Position numbers and translations under genes: made by a program. A DNA stretch of 64,000 nucleotides from an uncultured Pseudomonas sp. (GTDB lineage Bacteria; Pseudomonadota; Gammaproteobacteria; Pseudomonadales; Pseudomonadaceae): contig NZ_OX044366.1 of the NCBI RefSeq assembly GCF_943846705.1, positions 3,472,001-3,536,000 on the forward strand, given 5' to 3'. The first letter of the stretch is position 1. Each line of letters starts with the position of its first letter. Below are positions 18,213-28,161 of the stretch, piece by piece. The notes under the pieces are model-generated. The model worked only from the letters and a program-made list of their open reading frames with translations. It searched no databases and had not been told where the DNA came from.

Positions 18213-18401
18213 GTGGAACAATCGCCCCCCAACACCCTTAGCGATGACGATGTGCTGGCCTACATGAACCGCCAGCTGCGTTCTGGCCGGGTAAAACCCA
18301 GCGTGCTGGTAAGCCTGACCCAAAAGGCCTTCGCCGATATTAGCCATGAACGCATCGTGCAGTGCTTCAACCAATTGGATTGCGCGCTGCTTAAACGCTA
18401 A
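18213..18401 (+). CDS. small hypothetical protein
   Basis: A possible 62-residue soluble protein starting with GTG at 18213 (VEQSPPNTLSDDDVLAYMNRQ). It ends KAFADISHERIVQCFNQLDCALLKR. The frame is open further left, to 18075, but that part crosses the katG regulatory region and does not look like protein. An ATG at 18264 is an alternative start. There is no strong ribosome binding site. The composition looks protein-like, but I recognise no family. Confidence 0.45.
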   Translation: MEQSPPNTLSDDDVLAYMNRQLRSGRVKPSVLVSLTQKAFADISHERIVQCFNQLDCALLKR

Positions 18402-18429
18402 GCGCAGCCCGAGGGTGATCTCAGAGAAA

Positions 18430-18531
18430 ATGATTCTGGGAATCAATCTGGGCTTGTTTGCCTATTCCCTGGCGATCATCCTTGCGCTGCTGGCGCTGTA
18501 CCTGGACCGCGCGTCCAGGTCTGCAACTTAA
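18430..18531 (+). CDS. possible small single-pass membrane protein
   Basis: A 33-residue frame beginning MILGINLGLFAYSLAI, then a hydrophobic run and a short basic tail (YLDRASRSAT): a plausible membrane miniprotein. An AGAGAA stretch lies close to the ATG. It sits between the small hypothetical protein and dsbB, on the same strand. No homologue is known to me, so this is tentative. Confidence 0.3.
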   Translation: MILGINLGLFAYSLAIILALLALYLDRASRSAT

Positions 18532-18593
18532 GCCGGCGCCGGCCAACAGAGTATTTGCCTTGGCCAATACGCCAGGCCTTTTCGGAGATTCAG

Positions 18594-19094
18594 ATGTTTC
18601 GCGTGACTTCACTCAAACCCTTGCTCGCCCTGATCGCCCTCGCCTGTTTCGCCATGTTGGGCGGTGCATTGTTGTTACAGCATCTGTCCGGTTGGGAGCC
18701 CTGCACCCTGTGCATTCAAATCCGTCTGTGGTTGCTCCTAGCTGGCGTTGTCAGCCTGCTGATCCTTGCAGTAGAAACCGCCGGCCTGCGCTGGCTGAGC
18801 CTGCCGCTGTGGCCATTGCTGTTGGCTGCAAGCAGCATGGCGGTGTATGACAACACGCATCTGCTGTTGATCGAGACTGGCGTATTGGAAAGCTCCAGCT
18901 GCTCGCCCTTCCCCTTTTATGCCTTCTACCTGCCGCTGCACGAATGGCTGCCAAACGTGTTTATGAGCGCCGGCGTCTGCGGGCAGAACGACTACAACAT
19001 TCTTGGCCTGTCATTCACGGCCTGGACGCTGTTGAGCGTTGCCCTGCTGTTGGCACTGTGCCTGTTCACCGCCTGGCGCGCGGTTCGTCGTTAA
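18594..19094 (+). CDS. dsbB: disulfide bond formation protein B
   Basis: A 166-residue inner-membrane protein with four hydrophobic segments (about 9-28, 41-60, 66-83, 140-160). The first periplasmic loop holds the quinone-proximal pair Cys37/Cys40 (CTLC) and the second loop holds Cys103 and Cys129. These are the four cysteines that pass electrons from DsbA to quinone. I chose the ATG at 18594 because CGGAGA lies six bases upstream; an in-frame ATG at 18555 lacks a site and adds an unrelated N-terminus. Pseudomonas often has two DsbB paralogues, so the exact orthologue is unsettled. Confidence 0.93.
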   Translation: MFRVTSLKPLLALIALACFAMLGGALLLQHLSGWEPCTLCIQIRLWLLLAGVVSLLILAVETAGLRWLSLPLWPLLLAASSMAVYDNTHLLLIETGVLESSSCSPFPFYAFYLPLHEWLPNVFMSAGVCGQNDYNILGLSFTAWTLLSVALLLALCLFTAWRAVRR

Positions 19095-19102
19095 TCATCA
19101 GC

Positions 19103-19132
19103 CCTGGCGCTTTGCCCTGACAAAGCGCCAGG
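19103..19132 (+). terminator. hairpin after dsbB
   Basis: A perfect 12-bp stem (CCTGGCGCTTTG with its complement) and a 6-base loop lie eight bases after the dsbB stop. There is no T tract, so termination efficiency is uncertain. Confidence 0.55.
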
Positions 19133-19373
19133 CGATAAGCGGATTCCCGCCTATCCAATCGTCAAAACGGCGATTTTCCGCCACGCACTGTGCGTTCGAT
19201 CACGTACCTTTTCTGACCACTCAAGCCCTCTAGCACGCCTGCCGCTCTGGCATAGGCATTGCGATACAACCCTGGCATTGCCCACGCAATGCAGTGACCG
19301 CCGTTCCCGCCAGATTGCTGAATAGCATCGGCAGCCGTCACCACACCCACATAAGAAAAACAGGGACACCGTT

Positions 19374-20381
19374 ATGTTTAAGTCGATCTGCGCTATCGCA
19401 GCTGGCAGCCTGCTGCTGGCGTCTGCCACGCTTCACGCCGCAAACGATAAAGGGCCAATCGTGATCAAGTTTGCCCACGTGGTGGCAGACAACACGCCCA
19501 AAGGCCAAGGCGCACTGCTGTTCAAGAAACTCGCCGAAGAGCGCCTGGGCGATAAGGTGAAAGTCGAGGTCTACCCCAACTCCACGCTCTACGGCGATGC
19601 CAATGAGCTTGAGGCGCTGAGCAATAACGAGGTGCAACTGCTGGCACCCTCGCTGGCCAAGTTCGAGAAATACACCAAGCAACTGCAAGTCTTCGACCTA
19701 CCCTTCTTGTTCGATGATCTGGCCGCCGTCAATCGCTTCCAGAAACGGGCCAAAGGCCGCCAACTGCTGCGCTCAATGGAAGACCACAACATCGTCGGCC
19801 TGGCCTATTGGCACAACGGCATGAAGCAGCTGTCAGCCAGCAAAGCGCTGCTGGTGCCGAGCGATGCGGCTGGCCTGACGTTCCGTATTCAGCCCTCTAC
19901 GGTACTGGAAGCACAGTTCAACCAGCTTGGCGCAACACCGCGGGTGCTGCCTTTTGCCGAAGTGTTTGATGCCCTGAAAAGCGGCAAGGTGCAGGGTGCC
20001 GAAAACCCCTGGTCAAACATCTACAGCAAGCAGCTGCATAGCGTGCAGCCGTTTATTACCGAGACCAACCACGGCGTGCTCGACTACATGCTGGTGAGCA
20101 ATCCACGTTTCTGGTACGCCATCCCGCACCAAATCCGCATGCAACTTGAAGGGATCATCGACGAGGTGACCTTTGAGGTGAACCGTCAGGCCGAAGCCGC
20201 CAACCAAGCCGACCGAGAGCGCATTGCTGCTGCCAGCGGCACCCAGGTAATCGCCCTCAGCGACGAACAGCGCGACGCCTGGCGCAAGGCCATGCAGCCT
20301 GTATGGCAGCAGTTCGAAGAGGTGGTCGGCGCAGACGTGATGAAAGCCGCGCAAACGGTTAACCGCAACAAGCGCAGCTGA
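19374..20381 (+). CDS. TRAP transporter substrate-binding protein, DctP type (orphan)
   Basis: A 335-residue periplasmic binding protein with a signal peptide (about 1-22, ending LHA). Motifs typical of C4-dicarboxylate DctP proteins are IKFAHVVADNTPKGQGALLFKKL, the YPNSTLYGD loop, FDLPFLFDD, the substrate-Arg region GLTFRIQ and VQGAENPWSNI. It should deliver a dicarboxylate or similar acid to a DctQ-DctM membrane pair. No such genes adjoin it: a hairpin follows, then the convergent efflux operon. It may therefore serve a distant QM pair. An A-rich AAGAAAAA precedes its ribosome binding site (CAGGGA). Confidence 0.9.
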   Translation: MFKSICAIAAGSLLLASATLHAANDKGPIVIKFAHVVADNTPKGQGALLFKKLAEERLGDKVKVEVYPNSTLYGDANELEALSNNEVQLLAPSLAKFEKYTKQLQVFDLPFLFDDLAAVNRFQKRAKGRQLLRSMEDHNIVGLAYWHNGMKQLSASKALLVPSDAAGLTFRIQPSTVLEAQFNQLGATPRVLPFAEVFDALKSGKVQGAENPWSNIYSKQLHSVQPFITETNHGVLDYMLVSNPRFWYAIPHQIRMQLEGIIDEVTFEVNRQAEAANQADRERIAAASGTQVIALSDEQRDAWRKAMQPVWQQFEEVVGADVMKAAQTVNRNKRS

Positions 20382-20393
20382 TAGGCGCGGCAT

Positions 20394-20423
20394 ACACAGC
20401 CGTTTACCGGCAAGCGGCTGTGT
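20394..20423. terminator. hairpin between the orphan dctP and opmB
   Basis: A perfect 9-bp stem (ACACAGCCG / CGGCTGTGT) with a 12-base loop lies between two convergent genes. There is no clear T tract, but the position favours a terminator role. Confidence 0.45.
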
Positions 20424-20483
20424 CATGAGGTTGCTATACCTGAGTGGAAATACGCGAGAACCAGGACTGGCCGGCAATACCCT

Positions 20484-21962
20484 TCAAGGCGCGGCTGTAC
20501 CTGCTTTACCTGGCGCAAGCTGCCCCGCTACGTTTGAGTTTTCTTGCAGCAACTGCTGTTGCTGCCAGCCACCGCCGAGTGCAGCAATAAGCTGCACACT
20601 GGCGGTTAAACGGCCACCCAGTAGGCCTAAAGAGCTGCGTTCATTGCTGAGCGCAGTAGCCTGCACGCTGACCACGCTATTGAAGTCGACAGTGCCGGCC
20701 TTGTACTGATTTTCAACCAACCTCAGCGATTCGCGTGCCGCCTCCAGTGCCTCCTCTTGCACCGCGGCTTCCTGCTGCAATACGCGCAGTTGCACCAGGT
20801 AGTCTTCCACCTCACGGAAGCTGTCGAGCACCGCCTGGCGGTATTGCGCCACGGTCTGATCGTAAATCGCTTCAGTGCGCGCCAGCTCGGCGCTGCGCGC
20901 GCCGCCGTCAAACAACGTCAGCGCCAGCTGCGGGCCAAGGGACCAGAAACGGTTGGGCAGATCGATCCAGTCAGCAAAGCTGCTGCCACGGTAGCCAGCG
21001 TTGGCGGAAATACTCAGGTCCGGGTACCAGGCGGCCTCTGCCACACCAATTTCGGCGTTGGCGGCCATTACCCGGCGCTCGGCGGCAGCGACATCCGGAC
21101 GGCGTTCCAGCAGTTGCGACGGCACCGCCACGGGTATTTCCGGCAGCACCGGCAGTTGCTCGCGCACGGCGATACTCAGCTCGCTAGGCGGCACCCCGAC
21201 CAATACGGCTATTGCATGCTCCAACTGGGCGCGCTGCCAGTGCAGGTCTATCGCCTGAGCCTGGGTGCTTTTCAGCTGGGTCAGCGCCTGGCTGACATCG
21301 GATTTCGGCACGATGCCGGCGTTGTACTGGTTCTGCGTGAGTTTCAGCGAGCGCGCATAGGCCGCGACTGTGGCATCGAGCAGGCGCTGCTGATCATCCA
21401 GCACACGCAGTTGCAGGTAGTTCTGCACCAGTTCGGCCTGCAGGCTGAGTTTCAGCGCCGCCAGGTCAGCGGCGCTGGCCTCAACACCCGCGCGGCTGGA
21501 TTCCAGCGAACGGCGCAGCTTGCCCCAAATATCCAGCTCCCAGGCAGCATTCAGGCTCAGGTCATAGTTCTTGTCGACGCCGCTGCTAGCAGCACTGTCA
21601 GTGCTGCCTTGGCTGCTGCGGGTAGCTGCTGCGCTGCTCGACAGACTTGGGTAAAACGCTGCCCGCGCGCCGCGCACCAAGGCGCGGGCCTGGCGATATT
21701 GCGCCTCGCTGGCGGCAAGGTTCTGGTTGGAGACATTCAGCCGCTCGACCAAAGCATTCAACTCGGCATCGCGGTACAACTGCCACCAACTGCCACGCGC
21801 CAGTGCATCGCCAGGTTTGGCTTGGCTCCAGCCCGCAATCTGCTTGAACTGCGCCGGGGTTTGCAGCTGCGGGCGTTGATAATCCGGGCCGAGGGTGCAG
21901 GCACTCAGGGCCAGACTTAACACTAGCAGCGTAGGTAAACGGTAGGCAGCAAAAACGTTCAT
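20484..21962 (-). CDS. opmB: outer membrane efflux lipoprotein of the MuxABC pump
   Basis: 492 residues with a lipoprotein signal (LSAC, Cys22 followed by TLGPDY). Two outer-membrane-efflux repeats follow, typical of the NodT/OprM family; motifs include WELDIWGKLRR, LLERRPDV and FDGGARSAEL. It forms the trimeric channel for the two RND pumps encoded upstream. Its ATG overlaps the stop of the previous gene by four bases, the last of three such junctions, so the four genes form one translationally coupled operon. The tail after the second repeat is Gln-rich and then Ala/Gly-rich. Named by operon order and family, as in P. aeruginosa MuxABC-OpmB. Confidence 0.92.
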   Translation of the reverse strand: MNVFAAYRLPTLLVLSLALSACTLGPDYQRPQLQTPAQFKQIAGWSQAKPGDALARGSWWQLYRDAELNALVERLNVSNQNLAASEAQYRQARALVRGARAAFYPSLSSSAAATRSSQGSTDSAASSGVDKNYDLSLNAAWELDIWGKLRRSLESSRAGVEASAADLAALKLSLQAELVQNYLQLRVLDDQQRLLDATVAAYARSLKLTQNQYNAGIVPKSDVSQALTQLKSTQAQAIDLHWQRAQLEHAIAVLVGVPPSELSIAVREQLPVLPEIPVAVPSQLLERRPDVAAAERRVMAANAEIGVAEAAWYPDLSISANAGYRGSSFADWIDLPNRFWSLGPQLALTLFDGGARSAELARTEAIYDQTVAQYRQAVLDSFREVEDYLVQLRVLQQEAAVQEEALEAARESLRLVENQYKAGTVDFNSVVSVQATALSNERSSLGLLGGRLTASVQLIAALGGGWQQQQLLQENSNVAGQLAPGKAGTAAP

Positions 21963-24900
21963 AGCGGGGTTTCCAAGGCAGCGTCGGTGCGCACACCGCG
22001 CCAGCGGTTAACCCGGTGGCGCAGGCGGTCGAAGTACAGGTAGATAACCGGGGTGGTGTACAGGGTCAGCATCTGGCTCAAGACCAACCCGCCAACGATG
22101 GTGATGCCCAGCGGCTGACGCATCTCCGCGCCTTCGGCGCTGCTGAGCATCAGCGGTAACGCGCCGAGAATGGCGGCCAGGGTGGTCATCATGATCGGGC
22201 GGAAACGCAACAGGCAGGCCTGGCGGATCGACTCCTCTGGGCTCAGGTGCTGCTGGCGTTCCAGCTGCAGCGCCAGGTCGATCATCAGAATGGCGTTCTT
22301 CTTAACGATGCCGATCAGCAGAAACAATCCGAGCAGTGAGATTAGGCTGAACTCGATGCTCATCAGTTGCAGTGCCAGCAGCGCGCCGACGCCGGCCGAG
22401 GGCAAGGTGGAAAGAATGGTCAACGGGTGGATATAGCTCTCATAGAGCACGCCGAGAACGATATACACCACCACCAACGCCAGCAGAATCATCCACGGCT
22501 GGTTCTGCTGAGTTTGCTGGAACGCCCCACCAGTACCGCCCAGCATGCCCTGCACCTCGGTCGGTAAACCAACCCGCGCAATGGCGTTGTTTATCGCTCG
22601 GCTGGCTTGATCGAGGCTAACGCCTTCGGCCAGGGCAAAGCCGATATTTTCTACGGCGAACTGGCCCTGGTGGCTGACGCGATCCTCTTCCAGGCTGCGC
22701 TCCCAGCGCGCAAAATTGGATAACGGCACTCGCGCACCTTCTGTTGTAATCAATTGAATCTGATCAAGCGTCTCGGGGTATTGAGCGAACTGCGGGTTGA
22801 TCTCCATGACCACGCTGTACTGATTGAGGCTGTCATAGATGGTCGAGATTTGCCGTTGGCTAAAGGCGTTATTCAGCACCGCAGTGATCATGTTCATGTC
22901 CACGCCCAGGCGCTTGGCCACATCACGGTCCACCACCAAGCGAATCTGCTGGGTGCCTTCAACTTCTTTAGCATCGATATCGGTCAGCTCCGGCAGTGCG
23001 CGCAGCGCTTCGCGCACCGGCGGCAACCACTTGCGCAGCGCATCCAGATCACCGGACAGCAGCATGTATTCGTTTTCCGAGCTGCGCCCTTCCCGCCCGC
23101 CAATCTGCAGATCCTGATCGGGCATCAGAAACATCCGCCCGCCGGGTACTTTTGGCACGGTCTCGCGCAGGCGGCTGATCACCGCTTGCGAGCTGATCTT
23201 GCGTTCAGTTACCGGTTTGAGACTCACGATCATGAAGGCGTTGTTGATCCCGCCACTGCCGCCGATAAACCCCGCCACGCTGTCCACCGCCGGGTCAGCC
23301 AGCACGGCGCGGCGGTAGATCTCCATTTTCGGCTGCATGACCTGAAACGACAGGCCGTCATCGCCACGGATAAAACCGATCAGTTGGCCGGTGTCCTGCT
23401 GCGGCATAAAGGTTTTCGGCACGCTGACAAACAGGAAGATATTCAGTGCGATGGTCGCCAACAGGCTGAACAGCATCAGCAAGGAGTGCTTGAGTGCCCA
23501 GTCCAAACCCCGCGCGTAAAACGCCAACACCCTCGTTTGCACAGCACCGCCCCAACGCTGCATGGCGCTGGGGCGGTGTTCGGAAGTTTCAACTTTGAGC
23601 CAGCGCGCGCAGAGCATCGGCGTCAGCGTTAGCGACACCAACAAGGAAATCACGATGGCCACCGCCAGTGTGATGGAAAACTCGCGAAACAGCCTTTCGA
23701 CAATACCGCCCATAAACAGGATCGAGATAAACACCGCAACCAAGGAGAGGTTCATCGCCAGTAAGGTGAAGCCCACCTCACGCGCGCCCTTGAAGGCCGC
23801 TGCCATCGGCGTCTCCCCGGCTTCGATATGCCGCGAGATGTTCTCCAGCACCACGATGGCATCGTCCACCACCAGGCCGGTGGCGATGATTAGCGCCATC
23901 AGCGACAGGTTATTCAGGGAGAAATCCAGCAAGTACATCAGCGCAAAGGTGCCGACCAGCGACACCGGCACCGCCAATGCCGGAATCAGCGCCGCACGCC
24001 AACGGCCGAGGAAGGCGAACACCACCAGAATCACCAGCACCACGGCGATCAGCAGGGTCTGCTCGGCCTCATGCAGGGTCGCGGTGATCACCGGCGAGCG
24101 ATCCATCGCCACTTGCAACTCGATGCTGGCGGGAATAACCGCCTGCAACGCCGGTAATTGCTCGCGAATGCCGGCGATGGTTTCGATGATATTGGCGCCG
24201 GTCTGCCGGTTGATCACCAGTAGCACGGCCTGTTGATCGTTGAAAAAGCCGCTGTTGTAGCGATCCTCGACGCCATCGCTGACGCTCGCCACATCACCGA
24301 GACGCACCGCAGCGCCGTCTTGGTAGCGAATGATCAACGGCAGGTAATCGGCGGCTTTCTCCAGCTGGTCGCTGGCCTGCACCTGCCAGTGTCGCTCGGC
24401 ATCCTCCACCGCGCCTTTAGGCCGTTTTGCATTGGCCGCGCTGATGCTCTGGCGCACCTCATCCAAGGCGATGCCATAGTGATCGAGCAATCGTGGCTCC
24501 AGCGCCACACGCACGGCGGGCAAGGAGCTGCCGCCAATCTGCACTTCACCGACGCCGCTTACCTGGGCGAGCTTCTGCGCCAGGATGGTCGAGGCCACAT
24601 CGTACAGCTGGCCTTTGTCGAGTACCTCGCTGGTCAGCGACAGCACCATGATCGGTGCCTGCGACGGGTTGACTTTGGCATAGGTCGGCATGCTGCGCAT
24701 ACCGCTGGGCAACAGCTCGCGCGAGGCATTGATCGCCGCCTGTACTTCACGGGCAGCGGCGTTGATATCCCGCTCCAGGTCGAACTGGATCATGATCCGC
24801 GTGCTGCCCTGGCTGCTACGGCTGTTCATTTGACTGATGCCGGCGATGGTGCCGAGCGAGCGTTCCAGCGGCGTGGCCACGCTCGACGCCATGATCTGCG

Positions 24901-25066
24901 GGCTGGCACCGGGCAAGCTGGCCTGCACGGTGATGGTGGGAAAATCCATTTGCGGCAACGGCGCGACCGGCAGCAAACCAAAGCTGACGCCGCCGAGTAA
25001 CAGAATTGCCAGGCTCAGCAGCAAGGTGGCAACTGGTCGGCGGATAAAGGGCGCAGAAAGGTTCAT
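21959..25066 (-). CDS. muxC: RND multidrug efflux transporter, second of the pair (MuxC/MdtC type)
   Basis: A 1035-residue inner-membrane proton antiporter with the twelve-helix, two-large-loop RND layout. TM4 carries the proton-relay pair in GLVVDDAIVVLENISRH. Other RND marks are an N-terminal SAPFIRRPVATLLLSLA and a C-terminal segment ending LGALPLMLS and VGGLVLSQMLTLYTTPVIYLY. It overlaps the preceding RND gene and the following opmB gene by four bases each. MuxB/MuxC-type pumps work as a heteromultimer: one subunit chiefly passes protons, the other drug. It exports antibiotics and other amphiphiles through OpmB. Confidence 0.95.
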   Translation of the reverse strand: MNLSAPFIRRPVATLLLSLAILLLGGVSFGLLPVAPLPQMDFPTITVQASLPGASPQIMASSVATPLERSLGTIAGISQMNSRSSQGSTRIMIQFDLERDINAAAREVQAAINASRELLPSGMRSMPTYAKVNPSQAPIMVLSLTSEVLDKGQLYDVASTILAQKLAQVSGVGEVQIGGSSLPAVRVALEPRLLDHYGIALDEVRQSISAANAKRPKGAVEDAERHWQVQASDQLEKAADYLPLIIRYQDGAAVRLGDVASVSDGVEDRYNSGFFNDQQAVLLVINRQTGANIIETIAGIREQLPALQAVIPASIELQVAMDRSPVITATLHEAEQTLLIAVVLVILVVFAFLGRWRAALIPALAVPVSLVGTFALMYLLDFSLNNLSLMALIIATGLVVDDAIVVLENISRHIEAGETPMAAAFKGAREVGFTLLAMNLSLVAVFISILFMGGIVERLFREFSITLAVAIVISLLVSLTLTPMLCARWLKVETSEHRPSAMQRWGGAVQTRVLAFYARGLDWALKHSLLMLFSLLATIALNIFLFVSVPKTFMPQQDTGQLIGFIRGDDGLSFQVMQPKMEIYRRAVLADPAVDSVAGFIGGSGGINNAFMIVSLKPVTERKISSQAVISRLRETVPKVPGGRMFLMPDQDLQIGGREGRSSENEYMLLSGDLDALRKWLPPVREALRALPELTDIDAKEVEGTQQIRLVVDRDVAKRLGVDMNMITAVLNNAFSQRQISTIYDSLNQYSVVMEINPQFAQYPETLDQIQLITTEGARVPLSNFARWERSLEEDRVSHQGQFAVENIGFALAEGVSLDQASRAINNAIARVGLPTEVQGMLGGTGGAFQQTQQNQPWMILLALVVVYIVLGVLYESYIHPLTILSTLPSAGVGALLALQLMSIEFSLISLLGLFLLIGIVKKNAILMIDLALQLERQQHLSPEESIRQACLLRFRPIMMTTLAAILGALPLMLSSAEGAEMRQPLGITIVGGLVLSQMLTLYTTPVIYLYFDRLRHRVNRWRGVRTDAALETPL

Positions 25067-28000
25067 CGTCTGACCACAAGCCCGGCCGCGCTGCGACCAC
25101 TGATGCGCCGCGACAGCCGATCAAAATACAGGTAGATCACCGGCGTGGTGAACAGCGTCAGCACCTGGCTAAGCAGCAGACCGCCGACCATCACCAACCC
25201 CAGCGGCTGACGCAGCTCCGCCCCGGAGCCGCTGGCCAGCATCAGCGGAATCGCGCCGAATAGCGCGGCTAGGGTGGTCATCAGAATCGGCCGAAAACGC
25301 AGCAACGCCGCCTGGTAAATCGCCGCTTCCGGCTGCATGCCCTGGTTGCGTTCGGCGTCGAGGGCGAAGTCGATCATCATGATCGCGTTCTTCTTGACGA
25401 TGCCGATCAGCAAGATGATGCCGATGATCGCAATTAACCCCAGCTCTTTACCGCTAAGCAGCAACGCCAGCAGCGCGCCGACTCCCGCCGAGGGCAAGGT
25501 GGAGAGGATGGTGATCGGGTGGATATAGCTCTCGTAGAGCACGCCGAGCACGATGTACATGGTAACGATGGCTGCGAGAATCAACAGCAAGGTGCTGGAT
25601 AACGAGGCGCGAAAGGCTTCTGCCGACCCCTGGAAGCGCGTTTGTACGGCGGCCGGGATGCCGATCTGCTGCTCGACTCGCTCAATCACCGCCACCGCCT
25701 CGCCCAGCGACACACCGCCGGCCAGGTTGAACGACAGCGTCGCTGCCGGGAATTGGCCGATGTGGTTGATCAACAAGCTGGCGGCGCGCTCCTCCACCCG
25801 CGCCAGGGTCGACAACGCGACCTGCTGACCATCGGCGGCCTGGACGTGAATCTGCTGCAACGCCGCCGGACCGATGCTGCCGGCATTCTGGCTTTCCAGC
25901 ACCACGCGGTACTGGCTGGCCTGGGTATAAATGGTGGAAATCTGCCGCTGGCCGAAGGCGTCGTACAGCGCGTTATCGATGTCCGCCACACTCACCCCGA
26001 GACGCCCGGCTAAGTCGCGGTCGATCTGCAGGTAGACCTGCAGGCCGCGGTTCTGCAGGTCACTGGCCACGTCACGCAGCTCCGGCTGCTCGCCCAGAGT
26101 GCTGACCAGCTTGGGCACCCACGCTTCCAGCAGGCTGATATCAGGCGATTCCATGCTGAACTGGAACTGGGTGCGGCTGACTCGATCCTCGATGGACAAG
26201 TCCTGCACCGGCTGCAGGTACAGCTCGATGCCGGGAATCCGCGCCAACTCGGGACGCAGCCGTTCGATGATCTGGCTGGCGCTGACATCGCGCTCGGCCC
26301 GTGGCGTCAGGTTGATCAGCAGGCGGCCGCTATTGAGCGTTGGGTTATCGCCATCGACACCGATATAGGACGACAGACTGGCCACGGCCGGGTCCTGCAA
26401 AACCACCTCGGCCAAACGCTGCTGGCGTTCGCTCATGGCCTTGAAGGAAATTGACTGCGGCGCCTCGGAAATGCCCTGAATAACCCCGGTGTCCTGCACC
26501 GGGAAGAAGCCCTTGGGTACGGCCAGGTACAACACCACCGTCAGCGCCATCGTGCCAATGGCGACAAACAGTGTCAGCGGCTGATGCTTAAGCACCCAGA
26601 TCAGCCACACGCCGTAACGGGCGATCATGCCGTCGATCACCGCCCCAGCCGCGCGGTAGAAGCGCCCTTCTTCCTCGGGCTTTTCCGCCTTGAGCAGGCG
26701 TGCACACATCATCGGCGTCAGGCTCAGCGACACCACCAGAGAAATCAGGATGGCCACTGCCAAGGTGATGGCGAACTCGCGAAACAGCCGCCCGACCACA
26801 TCAGCCATAAACAGCAGCGGAATCAGCACGGCAATCAGCGAAATGGTCAGCGACACCAAGGTAAAGCCGATTTGCCGCGCGCCTTTCAGCGCGGCGTTCA
26901 GCGGGGTTTCGCCCTCCTCCAGATGCCGCGTGATGTTCTCCAGCATGACGATGGCATCGTCCACCACAAAGCCGGTGGCAATGGTCAGTGCCATCAGCGT
27001 CAGGTTGTTGATGGTAAAGCCTGCGAGGTACATCACGGCAAAGGTGCCAACCAGCGACAGCGGCACGACGATAGACGGAATCAGCGTCGCCGAAAGCTTG
27101 CGCAGGAACAGGAAGGTCACCAACACCACCAGGGCAATGGCCCACAGCAACTCATGCTGCACGCCTTTGACCGCCGCGCGGATGGTCTCGGTACGGTCGG
27201 TCAGCACCCGCACGTCAACGCTGGCGGGTAAGCCCTGCGTCAGGTTGGGTAACAGGATTTGGATGCGCTCGACCACATCAATCACGTTGGCGCCTGGTTG
27301 ACGCTGCACATTGACCAGCACCGCCTCGTTGCGATCCGCCCAGGCGGCCAGGCGCTGGTTTTCCGCACCGTCAATGATCTCAGCGACGTCTTTGAGACGC
27401 AGAGCTGCGCCGTCCTGGTAGTCGAGGATCAATTCACGGTATTCGTCGACGGATTTCAGCTGGTCGTTGGCATCCAGTTGCGACACCCGGGTTGGGCCGT
27501 CGAAGTTGCCTTTGGGCTGGTTGACGTTGCTGGCAGTGATCAAGGTGCGCACATCGCTGAGGTTCAAACCGTAAGCGGCCAAGGCCTGCGGGTTGACCCG
27601 CAACCGCACCGCCGGCCGCTGGCCACCCGCGAGAGTAACCAGACCGACGCCGCTGGTTTGCGCCAGTTTTTGCGCCAGGCGGGTGTCGATCAGGTCAAAC
27701 ACCTGCGGCAATGGCAGGGTTTGCGAACTGATGGCCAGGGTTAAAACTGGCGTGTCAGCCGGGTTGACCTTGTTGTACACCGGCGGTGCCGGCAAATCGC
27801 TCGGCAGCAGGTTACTCGCGCCGTTGATCGCCGCTTGCACTTCCTGCTCGGCCACATCCAGTTTTACTTCGAGGTTAAAGCGCAGGGTGATCACCGAGGC
27901 GCCACCGGAACTGGTCGAGGACATCTGCTTGAGCCCGGCCATCTGCCCGAACTGGCGTTCCAGTGGCGCGGTGACGGCGCTGGTCATTACGTCCGGGCTA

Positions 28001-28161
28001 GCCCCTGGATACAAGGTCAGCACGCGGATGGTCGGGTAATCCACCTCAGGCAACGCCGATACCGGCAGCATGCGGTAAGTGATCAAGCCACTGAGGAAGA
28101 TTGCCAGCATGATTAGCGTGGTAGCGACCGGGCGCAGGATAAACAGGCGGGAGGCGTTCAT
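25063..28161 (-). CDS. muxB: RND multidrug efflux transporter, first of the pair (MuxB/MdtB type)
   Basis: 1032 residues with the RND fold. The N-terminus is SRLFILRPVATTLIMLAIF, the TM4 acidic pair is in GFVVDDAIVMLENITRH, and the C-terminal part has LFGAIPLMLASGSGAELRQ and VGGLLLSQVLTLFTTPVIYLY. It is clearly paralogous to the next gene (shared RPVAT, VVDDAIV and ALxxLLLxGKE/MSIE-type segments), an ancient tandem duplication kept as a heteromeric pair. It overlaps muxA by four bases upstream and muxC by four downstream. The role is drug/proton antiport together with MuxC, MuxA and OpmB. Confidence 0.95.
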   Translation of the reverse strand: MNASRLFILRPVATTLIMLAIFLSGLITYRMLPVSALPEVDYPTIRVLTLYPGASPDVMTSAVTAPLERQFGQMAGLKQMSSTSSGGASVITLRFNLEVKLDVAEQEVQAAINGASNLLPSDLPAPPVYNKVNPADTPVLTLAISSQTLPLPQVFDLIDTRLAQKLAQTSGVGLVTLAGGQRPAVRLRVNPQALAAYGLNLSDVRTLITASNVNQPKGNFDGPTRVSQLDANDQLKSVDEYRELILDYQDGAALRLKDVAEIIDGAENQRLAAWADRNEAVLVNVQRQPGANVIDVVERIQILLPNLTQGLPASVDVRVLTDRTETIRAAVKGVQHELLWAIALVVLVTFLFLRKLSATLIPSIVVPLSLVGTFAVMYLAGFTINNLTLMALTIATGFVVDDAIVMLENITRHLEEGETPLNAALKGARQIGFTLVSLTISLIAVLIPLLFMADVVGRLFREFAITLAVAILISLVVSLSLTPMMCARLLKAEKPEEEGRFYRAAGAVIDGMIARYGVWLIWVLKHQPLTLFVAIGTMALTVVLYLAVPKGFFPVQDTGVIQGISEAPQSISFKAMSERQQRLAEVVLQDPAVASLSSYIGVDGDNPTLNSGRLLINLTPRAERDVSASQIIERLRPELARIPGIELYLQPVQDLSIEDRVSRTQFQFSMESPDISLLEAWVPKLVSTLGEQPELRDVASDLQNRGLQVYLQIDRDLAGRLGVSVADIDNALYDAFGQRQISTIYTQASQYRVVLESQNAGSIGPAALQQIHVQAADGQQVALSTLARVEERAASLLINHIGQFPAATLSFNLAGGVSLGEAVAVIERVEQQIGIPAAVQTRFQGSAEAFRASLSSTLLLILAAIVTMYIVLGVLYESYIHPITILSTLPSAGVGALLALLLSGKELGLIAIIGIILLIGIVKKNAIMMIDFALDAERNQGMQPEAAIYQAALLRFRPILMTTLAALFGAIPLMLASGSGAELRQPLGLVMVGGLLLSQVLTLFTTPVIYLYFDRLSRRISGRSAAGLVVRR

